The notes under the pieces: generated by a model
Database searches by the model: none
What the model saw: only the letters and a program-made list of their open reading frames with translations
What the model was told of the DNA's origin: nothing
Assembly (NCBI GenBank): GCA_030144725.1
Contig: JASKMD010000006.1
Coordinates: forward strand, 9,457,256 to 9,521,255
Source: Haematococcus lacustris
Taxonomy: Eukaryota > Chlorophyta > Chlorophyceae > Chlamydomonadales > Haematococcaceae
DNA length: 64,000 bases
Direction of reading: 5' to 3'
In this document: positions 25,205 through 35,393 of the stretch, piece after piece
Layout of the letters: each line of letters opens with the position of its first letter
How positions within the stretch are numbered: position 1 is the stretch's first letter
Made by a program: the position numbers and the translations under genes

Positions 25205-26717
25205 CCCAAGTGAGCCTGCAACTGGGGTGCAATGATGTGTGGCCCGATGTGTGATAATCAATACACGACAGCAAGCCATACCAGGCTGACGTTTGTCTAG
25301 GTGTAGGGCCAGGGGTATAGGGCAGGAAAACGTGGCTAGGCGCGTAAGGCTAGGGTAGCTGGGGAGGCAAGGGGAGGGCGCCTGGCCCATGAGGTCTTCC
25401 CGGGGAAGTTCCCCCTCGCATCACCGTGCCATCACCATGTCGCCTCCATCTTACCATTGTAAATTTGTGACTGGATACTGCCTACATATGTCATTCCTTG
25501 GCTATGAGCAGTGTGTTGTATCGGCTGTATGCAGGTGTGGGGTGTCCTTCCAGAGAGGTGCAGGGTGCATGAGGCCGTCCCAGATACACGGCGCTGCCAC
25601 CCGGATGCCGGGTCGCCGGGGCCAGCCTTCAGCGCCCACCTCCAAGGTCCTGCAGGGCTGCACGCGCGAGTTTGATGTAATTCTGGTGGATGAGTTCCGG
25701 AGTAGCACGGTCAACGCGGTCAGCGCAAGCAACTGCTCGCGCAGCACCTCTGAGACGCAGTGGGACCAGTGGCTGCGGATGGTGCGCAGTGGCGTGATGC
25801 AAGTGGAATGATTGAGCTCGTGGCCCGCGACGGGAAGGCGGTGAGCAGTTGGACAACACAAACCCATCAATCACACGGTACTCGATGCTCCTGCCTTGTC
25901 GTGGCTACGGCTGCAGGCGCTGAACATGCGGCGGTGCTTGGCCACTTGTTACCGACAGCGGGACGTGTCCCGCTAGACTGGCCGCTCGCGACTACCCAAC
26001 CTGGGCTCTGGGTGGAGGCAGAGGTTGGACATCCAAGACGCCGAGACATCCGAGACCAACCAGCAGGTGCAGGTGCGGGCACCGACCGGCTGGACCAGCG
26101 CATGAAGCGACTGGACCGCCTTGTGCAGGGTCTAGCCAAGCTGAAGCTCTTGAAGCAGCAAGAAGGCCAGTACCGGCGGCGCGCGTAGTTGCGCGGGTGA
26201 GGTCCGTGCAACGCGGCGCCCTTCCTGAAGGACCATGCCCACCTCAAGCGGAGGCACTACAGCACCCTGAAGACTTGATTGCTATCCAATTGATTGGCTG
26301 TTTAGCCTATAAATTGAATAGGCATGCATGCAGCACCAGCACTCGATGTGTGGGGGGAAAACCCTGGGCAAACTATGCAGCAAGCTCGTGTGCACCTACC
26401 GCCTACCGCCCGAAGCTGCAAGCCCTGGCCGACCGGGCAGGGTGTACGTGCACATCGGCAGCGCGGACATCACAGCTGCGCTGTACAGGAAGGACGAAAA
26501 GGAGGTCCGACACGCGCCCGCGCTATAGCGGTGGCTTGAGCTGGCCCGGATGCTGCGGCGCCAGAGGCGGCGATAGAGTCGGCAGGTAGGGCGCGACCGG
26601 CCAAGTATCAGCCAAGAGGCCGCTCCTACTTACGACAGAAATGCTCGCATCCATGAGCAGTCTAATCCCAATGCACAGCGTATGCTCGGTGCAAGGTGGC
26701 AACCATGCCTGGGCCAA
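25205..26717. other. Spacer with transposon debris
   Basis: Apart from the Fanzor-like relic, open frames exist at 25760-26188 (ending in a Lys/Leu/Gln-rich segment MKRLDRLVQGLAKLKLLKQQ) and 26328-26528. I do not recognise either. They may be other parts of the same transposon family. Confidence 0.45.
25566..25810 (+). pseudogene. Fanzor/TnpB-like relic, middle part
   Basis: One frame reads GRRGQPSAPTSKVLQGC, then FDVILVDEFRSSTVNA, and ends at a stop at 25811. VDEFR with a preceding hydrophobic strand fits the second RuvC motif (catalytic Glu) of TnpB/Fanzor proteins. In another frame near 25919 an ALNMRRCLA string resembles the segment that follows the third motif. Interrupted and partial, so treated as a dead fragment. 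Confidence 0.5.
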
Positions 26718-26724
26718 TCCTTAG

Positions 26725-28297
26725 TCAGGCGACCCCAACTAGCAAAAAATGACAGGAAATGATAGGAAACCGACCCCTGGTAATCAAAACGACGCCGCGT
26801 CTCAGCCACGTGGTTTCTATTTATGTTTCGTACATCCCTGGATAGAGGACTCTGTCAGCTATGCGGTGCAGCTTGTAACATTAAACATTGTGCAGTGTGC
26901 TGAGTGCTATGGCGGCTCAAATCTTGACATTCAAATTCATGCCAGTTTTGCTCATGCGGGCCTCGCCGCGACCGACCGCCGCGACCGACGTGGCCCAGTA
27001 GCCTCTGCAAACAGTCAGGGACAGTCGCCGCAGTCAGGACAATTCACATGGCACGTGAAACCGATGTAACGACGCCCCTCCACCCATGCTCGGAAGTATA
27101 CAAGGCTGCTGCATTGCTTGACCGCTTCGTGAGTAGTACCTACTACCTGGCCACTCGGTAAGGCCACGCAAGGTGTGTAGGACATTGCTACGTTACCTTG
27201 CTCGACATGTTGGGTCCGATCCCTCCCGCCCGCCCTCCGCTTGCGTGTCGAGCTTGTGTCCAGCTCCGCCCTGACCCCCTGCTGCTCAGGTGGAGGGGTG
27301 GGCAGCCCAGGGGCAGCACCAGCACCAGCTGCATGCTGCTGCCAGGGGGGTGCAGCAGGAGGGGGGGGCAGGTCAGGGGCGGCACAAGCACCAGCTGCCA
27401 GCTGCTGCCAAGGGGGGGCAGCAGGAGGGGTGGGCAGCCCAGGGGCAGCACCAGCACCAGCTGCCTGCTGCTGCCAGGGGGGTGCAGCAGGAGGGGGGGG
27501 CAGGTCAGGGGCAGCACCAGCACCAGCTGCCTGCTGCTGCCAGGGGGGGTGCAGCAGGAGGGGGGGGCAGGTCAGGGGCGGCACCAGCACCAGCTGCCTG
27601 CTGCTGCCAGGGGGGTGCAGCACGAGGGGGCCTGGGAGGTGGTGGGGCTGCAACGGAGTGGTGGGGCTGCAAGGGGGTGCGAGGGGGCAGGGTCCAGGCG
27701 GTCGGAGTAGGCTAGTCAATTCTGCAAGGCAGAGTCGGGTCACGCCAAAGGGTGAGGAGGCGGGCCTGGTTGATGGATTGCCGTGCTTTCTATTCCAGCA
27801 GCTGTGTCGTAGAGTTACGAACAGAGTAATGACTCGAAATTATAATAACTCAGAGTGGTCAGCTCACAACATGCCGATTTGTGCAAGGGGGTCCCTTTTT
27901 CTGTGTGGCTGGCTAGAGAAACCTATATCCATTCGCACCTCGCTGCAATGTCGAGTCATTACTAGCCCCACGATGGCCCTCCAACACCGCCTGCACCAAC
28001 AAAAGGCTCGCGGAGCGAGCCTGGCGGGCTGTGCTGTGATTGTACTTCCGGCTGGATGCCAGGCGGAGTTCGCTCATTGGTGCCATTACTCACCACTAGA
28101 ACAATCGGTTGTGAGCAGCTGAGGTGTGTCCGCGCTCGCTTGCGCCGGCATGGGCTCTGATGCAAGGATTAACTCGCCGCTTGCCAGTAGATGCGGAGTA
28201 ATTCGCAGGTGCCAATGCAACAAACGCTACCGAAATCGGTGCACGATGTAGCGAGTACTTGCATGAAGATTACCAACCCCATGTTGGGACATCCTGA
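26725..28297. mobile_element. TCAGG-ended TIR transposon, copy 2 (1573 bp)
   Basis: The left end starts TCAGGCGACCCCAAC; the right end, read inward on the minus strand, starts TCAGGATGTCCCAAC. The flanks 26718-26724 and 28298-28304 are both TCCTTAG, a 7-bp TSD. The innermost right terminus (28259-28289) is identical over 31 bases, inverted, to 57897-57927 at the end of the element 57889-59933. The left ends of the two are also alike (CCCAACTA, then an A-run, then CCCC.GGT.AT). No transposase was recognised inside; the interior holds a minisatellite and unassigned frames, so it is probably non-autonomous. Confidence 0.75.
27297..27640 (+). repeat. Minisatellite, about 62-bp unit, five to six copies
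   Basis: Each unit contains CAGCACCAGCACCAGCTGC, CTGCTGCCAGGGGGG and GCAGCAGGAGGGG. All three frames are open through it because no stop falls in the unit. It lies within the mobile element 26725-28297. Confidence 0.85.
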
Positions 28298-28304
28298 TCC
28301 TTAG

Positions 28305-30116
28305 GCTTGGGGCCGGTGTCTTGGGGCCGGTGTCTTTACCCCATGCATCTGACGTGGCCGGCAAAACGTGTGTGCGTTCCTCACGCGCCCATTCACTTCA
28401 TCTGTGCGCTAATCTCAAAGCACCTGTCCAAGCTCGACACAGCGCGACACAGTTCGAGGCAATCATGTAGGTCCATTGATCACCGCTCTTCTACCTTTTC
28501 ATTGCTCTGCCGACTCCAAGCTCAGCGCGATGGATCTACAGGTGTCGCTGGCTGACCTTGTTGCTGGGTGCAACCCTCCTTGTCCTGGCATCGGCAGCCA
28601 CAAGTGAGCTCGCTTCGGTGTGGTTATTCCTAGGTCTTGCCTAGGTTAGGATCACATATGCTTGCAGAAAAAGCGTGTGAATTGTATAATATGACAAACC
28701 TAGGACGGCAAGTCCGGTGGCCTGGGTTTACTATGAACTAGCCTACCCTCCCTTGCCCTCCTGGCTTGACCTGGCTTGCCCTCCTTGACCTGGATCTTCC
28801 TTGCCCCCATGTCTTGATCTTGTCAAAGTTGCCTCTCCCCGACCCTCCATCCTCAGCTCTGATCCATATGCTCTGTTAGGGCCTAGAATGCGGTGCCATG
28901 CCCTCAGCCCTGCCCTGACTTGGCCTGCGCCTGCCCAGGGCCCTTGCCAGCGTCCACACGCGGCCCCAGCAGCCTCGGTGACTACAAGTGAGCCTCTACA
29001 GGCTGTGGTGGTGGCAGGAGGGCATTATGAGCAGCAGCAGCAGCAGCAGCAGCCATAGTAGCAGCAGCAGCAGTAGTAGCAACAGCAGGAACAGGAGCAG
29101 CACAGCCACCAACCACATTAGGAGCACAAGAAACAGCTTTCTTCACCTTGTAGCAGACCGCTACCATCATCACCACCGCCACCTTCCACAATGATACGAG
29201 CGCCAGCATCGGCCTGCAGCTTTCAGTAGCCGCAGCCTGTCATTTTTGTCTCTGTGATCTCACGTGGTGTGACCAGGAGTGATTGGGTGTGGTTGGGTGT
29301 AAGGAGCGCAGGTGTGAAGACAGCCCCAGGGACTGCCCGGTGACTTGCAGCGTCTTCACCAATGGCTTTTGGAACACCTCAGGTCAGCGCGGGCTGCCAA
29401 GCAGCTCCACCACAGCTCCACCACAGCTCCATACACTCCATGCCCAGCCACCCCAGCCATGTTGTCCAGGTCCCTGGCGCCTTAGCGGTGGGAAGACTCC
29501 ACTCCACCTCAAACCGCTAGCCTTGCCACCAGCTGTCATGCATAGCTGCCTGAACAATGCACAGTTGATGTGGACACAAGTGGTCACCAACGTTATGTCG
29601 GGGCGGGTCCCACAGGCCCTGCTTGCCTTCACTGCCGGGAGTGTTTGCTCTCGTTGCTCTCGTTGCCAAACAGCTACACCAGCTGTGCTCCTGCCGCCGC
29701 CGTTCCCACTCCTGCTGCTTGCCTTGATCTTGCGCTCCTGCACCCATTCACAAAGCATTGGGACTCCAGCCATTGGAACACCACAGCAGGCGGCGCCAGG
29801 GCAATGGTGATGGCAGCAGTTCGTGCAATGCGCCTCCTTGTTGCTGGGCTCCATGCATTGCAGGCGCCCGCACCAGACCCACCTGCTCTCTAACCAACGC
29901 GTACCTAGCCGCTCTGCTGTCTGCCTACGCGTACCCCACCATCTTCTCTGGCCTCAGTCTGGCCATGCACAAGGAGTACGAGGCTAGGTAGGCCAAGGAG
30001 CAGCACCCCAGCCTGCCAGCTGCTTTGCCAATCTGACCTCGATGGATTTTGAAGCTGACGAACAATAAAACATAAAAGAAGAAATGAGTAAAAATAAACA
30101 TTTTTGTTTGTGACAG
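28305..30116. other. Spacer and possible 5' part of the lipase gene
   Basis: A CAG/AGC-rich stretch sits at 29026-29100. The frame around 29880-29988 reads LTNAYLAALLSAYAYPTIFSGLSLAMHKEYEA, which could be an early lipase exon, but its phase does not fit the next exon at 30117 by my reading. Nothing else is supported. Confidence 0.4.
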
Positions 30117-32902
30117 AGTGCGGCTACAGACCCAGCCTTGTTGTCGAGGTGGGGAGAAACAATATGACTGTGATTCAAGTGGCCTGGGGTGGCCCACAGG
30201 TTCGGACCCATGGCTTCATCACACTGCTGTACACACCTGGCGTCACTGCTGGCTCACCAAGTATTGCCAGGCAAATGCCACTTAATGATGTTGACGAACA
30301 AGGTGTCCATGTTCTTGCTGTGGGGCCAAAACTGGTCTGCTGCAGCCAGCCTCCTCCCCTGCCCCCCTTGGTGTTGCAGGCTGACTGAGGTGCTGCACCC
30401 GCTGGGTCTCAGCCAGCTCAGCTTGCTGTACGCAGACGACAGCTTTGTGCATGACACCCAGGTAGGTGCCGGGTAGCTGACCACCTGCTCGCCAGGGTGG
30501 CTGCCTGGCTGGCTGCCGCTGCCGCTGCCGCTGCCGCTCTTTAGATTGCTGCTGCTGCCACTGCTGCTGCTGCCGCTGCTGCTGCAGCCACTGCTGCTGC
30601 TGCCACTGCTGCTGCCACTGCTGCTGCAGCCGCTGCTGCTGCAGCCGCTGCTGCTGCAGCCACTGCTGCTGCTGCCGCTGCTGCTGCAGCCACTGCTGCT
30701 GCTGCCACTGCTGCTGCTGCCGCTGCTGTTTCTTATGGCCATGGGTGCGATTGCAGGTGCTGGTGGCTGCGACTCCAACTGACGTCTTCATTGTCCACCG
30801 TGGTTCAAGTGGCTACGCAGACACCTTCATCACCGATCTCACACTGAAGTACGCTGTTTTGCCTTCACATACCCTCTCATCCTACAACATCACACATTAA
30901 CCTCTCTTCCTACGATTCAGTTTCCTATAGATGCTTCATCCATCCTTGCCCTGCATGCTGCATCACTTATTCCGACCCACCCTGCCCCACCCTGCCCCAC
31001 CCCACCCCACCTCACCTGCCCCACCCCACCTCACCTACCCCACCCCACCTCACCTGCCCCACCCCACCCAACCTACCCCTCTGCTTCCACAGGTGTGCCC
31101 CCTTACCCTCCGACTGGGCTGCTCCAGCTCCTGTGGGAACCCCTGCTGCCCACCCCAATCCCACCAGCCACAGCGCTTGCGTCCACTCCGGTTTTCTACG
31201 CGCCCACACCTCCATATACGGCCCGCTGCTAGACCTCCTGGACACCCGGTTTGACGTGCCACCCCCGCCCCGCCCCTACTCCAGCACCCACGCCACCGCC
31301 AACGGGCCAGTGAGCACCGCATCAGCAGCTTCTGACGCCAGCTCCGCAGCTGCGGCAGGTGCTGCAGTCAGCGCGACCCGCCACGCTTCTGTCCAAGTGG
31401 TCCACCTTCCTGCTCTGCGTGACGGGCCCCAGCAGGAGGTGGTAGCGGAGGCTGGGAGGCGCTTCATTTCTGGCCAAGGCAGTGCTCGGAGGGAGGGAAT
31501 GGAGGAGGGAGTGGGCCACGAGGAGGCAGGGGTGGAGGCTGGTGGTGGGGCAACGCTTGGGATGGGCAGGCAGGCTGGGCGGCGGCTGTGGGTGACCGGG
31601 CACAGCCTGGGTGGGGCAATGGCGACCCTGACTGCGCTGGGCTTGAAGCGTCAAGGCTACAATGTGGCAGGGCTGTACACATTTGGCTCGCCCCGGGTTG
31701 GCAATGCAGGCTTCTCTCGATTGTTCAGGTGGGGCGGGGGGTGTTCAGGTGAGGGTGGGGAGGGGAGGGGCGTGGAAGGGGAAGGGGAGGGTGAGGGGCC
31801 TTACCCATGCTTCTCCTGTGCCTACTCCCTCACTACTGCGATCCGCCACAGCAGTACCCAAGAAAACCATGTTGTTGTCCGTTCTACACCAGCAAGATGC
31901 ACTTTGCAAGCTAGAAAGTAGTATCACCCTGACTAAGAATGATAAATTGTATAAGATTAGTTTGAGGGAGGCTGCCTGTCCAAGCCCTGCCCAGCACTGA
32001 GGGCTGGTCTAGGCAGAGCCATGGAATGACCCAGTCTTTTGTTCAGCAGCGTTCATTCATCGGTGGTGCTCAATGGGAGGAGCAGGGGCAGCCATGCACA
32101 GCACCAGCAGCATAGGCAGGGTCTTCCTAGCCTTGCTAAGCGTGCAAGGTGCCCTCTAGCACATACTCATGTCCTTGCGACTTATGACTCACATGACCCA
32201 TCAGGCTTTGATAGGTAGGGGGTGGTGAGGTGAGGTGCATGAGGCTGTGCCTGATTCTCATGCTGCAGGGATGCGGGCTTGTGGACTCGCAGCTACCGGT
32301 TCGTAAACGAAGACGACGCTGTGCCCCAGGTACTGCACATGCATTCGCCATGCACCCTAAAGCAGCTCTCTCAACCCCTGTTGTCTCGTTAGCCACTTCC
32401 TGCTACACTGCCATGTTCCGTACCTGTTGTCCTTCCCTAGGCCGCCTTGTCCCTCCTGTCAGGGTGCTCTGGCAAGTGCACGCTGGCCTTGCTGCAATAT
32501 GCTGTTCAGCACGCATGCTGGGCTCGCGTATGTTGCGCAGCAGGGGCAGGTTGTAGACTCTGTGCCCACCCGTTGCACTCAGCGGACAGTTTGGAGTTGC
32601 ATTGACCATGGCCCGTGCACCCCAGTCATGAGTGGCATGTGCCTGGTGCAATGCATGTGCAGGTGCCATTGACAGTGATGGGCTACGCCCATGTTGGGCA
32701 GCGCTGGGTGTGTGTGGGCGGGAAGTGCGAGTTTGTGGCGAACGAAGGTTGCGTCCACTCGGGATTCATCCCCGGCTTGTGCGACATCAACACTGCGGAC
32801 CACTCGCTGAGCACGGGATATCTGCCAGCGCTGCGCCAATCGCTGCCGCAGTCCGTGCCACAGTGCGCGATTGACAAGTTGCCCACAGGTGATGTGCAGT
32901 AA
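30117..32902 (+). CDS. Class 3 (fungal-type) lipase, 5' end uncertain
   Basis: This alpha/beta-hydrolase presumably cleaves acyl esters such as triacylglycerol or plastid lipids. Exons 30117-30148, 30380-30461, 30757-30848, 31093-31728, 32269-32329 and 32663-32902 (stop TAA) join in phase. The core has DVFIVHRGS (oxyanion-side strand), the nucleophile elbow GHSLGGAMATLTALGL, LYTFGSPRVGN, FVNEDDAVPQ (catalytic Asp) and a late His in NTADHSLSTGYL, so the full Ser-Asp-His triad is present. A Gly/Ala/Glu-rich insertion lies between CVHSGFLRAHTSIYGPLL and the elbow, longer than usual for the family. Two Cys near the end (CVGGKC, CVHSG) suggest a disulfide-rich, possibly secreted or lumenal protein. 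The start was not found; the N-terminus lies upstream of 30117. Confidence 0.85.
30533..30732 (+). repeat. Interrupted (CTG)n array in lipase intron
   Basis: GCTGCTGCTGCCACTGCTG-type units fill most of intron 30462-30756. They give poly-Leu and poly-Ser/Gln false frames. Confidence 0.9.
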
Positions 32903-32984
32903 TGGGACATGCCGCGAGATTCCGTGATGTACGATTGTTACAACAGCCCAAGTCTGCCAGGTTTATGCCAGAGCATGTTGGCAT

Positions 32985-33055
32985 TAGTAGGAGCAGGACC
33001 AGTGAGATTACCAACAGTCGAACATGTTCCATGTTGAATGAGTTATGTTCGGAAT
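32985..33055 (+). repeat. Dispersed repeat R1, diverged copy
   Basis: Shares GTGAGATTACC, CGAACATGTT and ATGTTGAATGAGTT with 45990-46045. A fragment with GTTGAATGAGTTTTGTT also occurs near 38933. Confidence 0.55.
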
Positions 33056-33108
33056 GTCCATAGCTTTAGTTGTGTGTACGGCAACACACTGTCGTGTGAA
33101 ATGCAAGT

Positions 33109-33113
33109 TGTAA
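33109..33113 (+). promoter_or_regulatory. Putative poly(A) signal TGTAA of the lipase gene
   Basis: First clear TGTAA after the lipase stop, 206 bases downstream. Confidence 0.45.
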
Positions 33114-33584
33114 GGCTATAGTTGTATCAAGCACGGTCAAGATGTATCGGCACAGTCACCTCCTTATGGCACAGTCACCTGAGTGTCGATCACGACGGAA
33201 TGTACTATGCCGCTGCTAAGCCCCTCCCTCAACCGACCTCTGTGTTGTGTTCATGGCTTACGAAGGCGGAAACTCTGGCCGACTGGCGTTCAGACGCCTG
33301 GAGGGGGCACGAGCTCCTTAGGGGACCTACACTAACCCTTACTCTTACTGCCGCCTTGGCTTCCAAACCTCGTGCTGCAGACAGCGGTACTCTGCACCCC
33401 GCTTAACCATGGTCTGCTGTGTGTTCTAGGGGGTTGTGCTGGGGCAGGTCGGCTCCATGGCTCGTTCCGCTCATAGGTAGGGAGCGTCCGGACCCGTGTA
33501 ACATTACATGTTACATTGTTATCTTATGTTACACGTTACATCCCGTATACGTACACGTGCCGGTCATGTCACATAGCCTTCTTG

Positions 33585-35112
33585 GCTGCTCGGCTCGATT
33601 ACAGTGAGCTTGTACACCCCGCCGCAAGGCTGCTGATGGCTGCTGCGAATCATAGGGAGCACCATCGCAGATTTGGGTTTAAAGGGCTGGGTGGTGGGCA
33701 CCTGCCAGCCTGGTCCAAGCGTCAGTGCTCCTATGTGCGCCGCATGGTGTGAGGCATGGACGTCAGCTGGCTGATGGAGGAGGGTGGGGAGGTGGTGACC
33801 GAAGTCATGCAGGCTGAGGTGGCATTGCAGCGGGGCCTGCTGTGGCTTGAGGTGGGGGAGCAGGTGACTGATGACTGGCTTGAGGATCAAGCAGACCGGA
33901 GCCGGCTGTTGCGCCATGCGGTGCACACCACCAGAGAGATGGAGGCAGCCATGGCAGCCTGGCAGCTTGATATAGTGCCATGGCAGCAGTTTGAGCTGAT
34001 CAGCCATGGGCTGCTGCCAAGGCCCCCCCGCCCCACTCCCTATGCCCTCACCCCCACCAGCAAGTGCCAGGCTCGGCATGTCTTCATCGACTCCAAGGGC
34101 CTCTACGGCTTGATGCGTGACGCCGGCATGCTGGGGGTACTGACGGAGGAAGGGGTCACCTCCTTGAAGAAGTCCAGGAACGGTGCCCTACCTGACCCAG
34201 CGGAGCCAGGCAAGTTCATTGAAGGGCCCAAAGACAGCCAAGTAAGTGCTCCTTGCAATCAGGTGCCAGCCAGTCCTAGGGTGTTGTCAGCTGCCTTGTT
34301 AGCCTTCAGTCAGCTGCCTTGTGGTCCATCAGTCAGCTGCCTACACAAGCTGATGAGGTGCCTTGATTGTATGTATGGTGGCTGCAGGTGGCCAACCGAT
34401 GGGATGCATTGCTGCCTGACCCTCGCCGCCAGAAGCTCGCCAGCCCCAAGCACAGCTTCGCGCAGATCGTGCACACCGATGGAGTCGCCCTCAGCGTGAT
34501 GTTCCTGCGGCCCAAGCCCGCAGCTCCACCCGCAGAGCTGCCGCGGATGGGCAGGCACATGGGCTCCGTCAACCCGCTGGCCCACCTCGACGCGTAGTGG
34601 CTGGGCGTGGACCCGGGCAACACCAACATGGCCACGGTGGCCCACGAGGAGCGCAGCGCTGCCGGCACAGTAGTGTCCAGAGATCGCTAACAGCGGGGCA
34701 GTACTACCGCGACAGTGGCATCACGCGGCAGGCCCAGGCGACCAAGACGTGGCTGGCCCAGCTGAAGCCGTAGCTCAAGGCCTTATCGCAGGTCAGCAGC
34801 AAGCCCAGCTCGCTGGCCTTGTACCGCCAGTTCACCGACAGCGCCGAGGTCTCAAAGCCACGATGGGCTAATGCCAAGTTCCGGCTGTACTGTGGCAAGC
34901 ACCGCGTGGTGGTACGCTTCTGGTCCAAGGTAAAGCCTAGTAGCAGCAGGCCTAGGAGCTAGACAGTAGCCAACCAAAGTCAGCTCATGCTCTTACACCT
35001 GGCCACCTGCTGCTGCTGCTGCTAATCCTGACGTTACACACGTGTGCCTTATGTGTTGTACCATGTGTGGCTGCAGCTCATCAAGCAGGCCAAGCAGTGG
35101 TGGCCAGACTCA
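33585..35112 (+). pseudogene. Fanzor/TnpB-like transposon gene, decayed N-terminal two-thirds
   Basis: Reads RRFGFKGLGGGHLPAWSKRQ, a stop, GMDVSWLMEEGG, VTDDWLEDQADRSRLLRHA, RHVFIDSKGLYGLMRDAGM, GALPDPAEPGKF, then after an intron (about 34244-34387) RWDALLPDPRRQKLASP and FAQIVHTDGVALSVMFLRP. WLGVDPGNTNMATVAHEE follows, whose Asp fits the first RuvC motif of TnpB/Fanzor nucleases. Breaks: in-frame stops including one just before WLGVDPG (34595-34597), a frameshift near 34680, and another stop near 34771. Similarity resumes as LIKQAKQWWPDS near 35076 and ends. The second and third catalytic motifs are absent. An old insertion, not a working gene. Confidence 0.6.
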
Positions 35113-35393
35113 TAGATGTCCCATAGATGTATACGGATAAGTAGTGGAAGGACACAACTCACTGACGAACATCCTGAGATTTTCGCGCTGGTGCTTTTCA
35201 TGTTGGTGCTGAGAACCCAACATGAACAAGTTCTCGTCAACAGCGAGGCATCCCGCAAGTTAGCAGCACGCCTTTCAGCGTCTTCTAGCTCGCTGTGCTC
35301 AAACTTACAAAATTTGACTGACGACAGACCGCGCTTTGCGATTGCGCGTAGCAAACATTGCTATACGCCTGGCATAAGCTCAGCAGCTGCACG

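Noticed and set aside
35049..35354. Minus-strand frame (FEHSELEDAERRAANLRD) as a gene divergent from MinD
   Set aside because: No ATG start in frame, no splice continuation and no family recognised.
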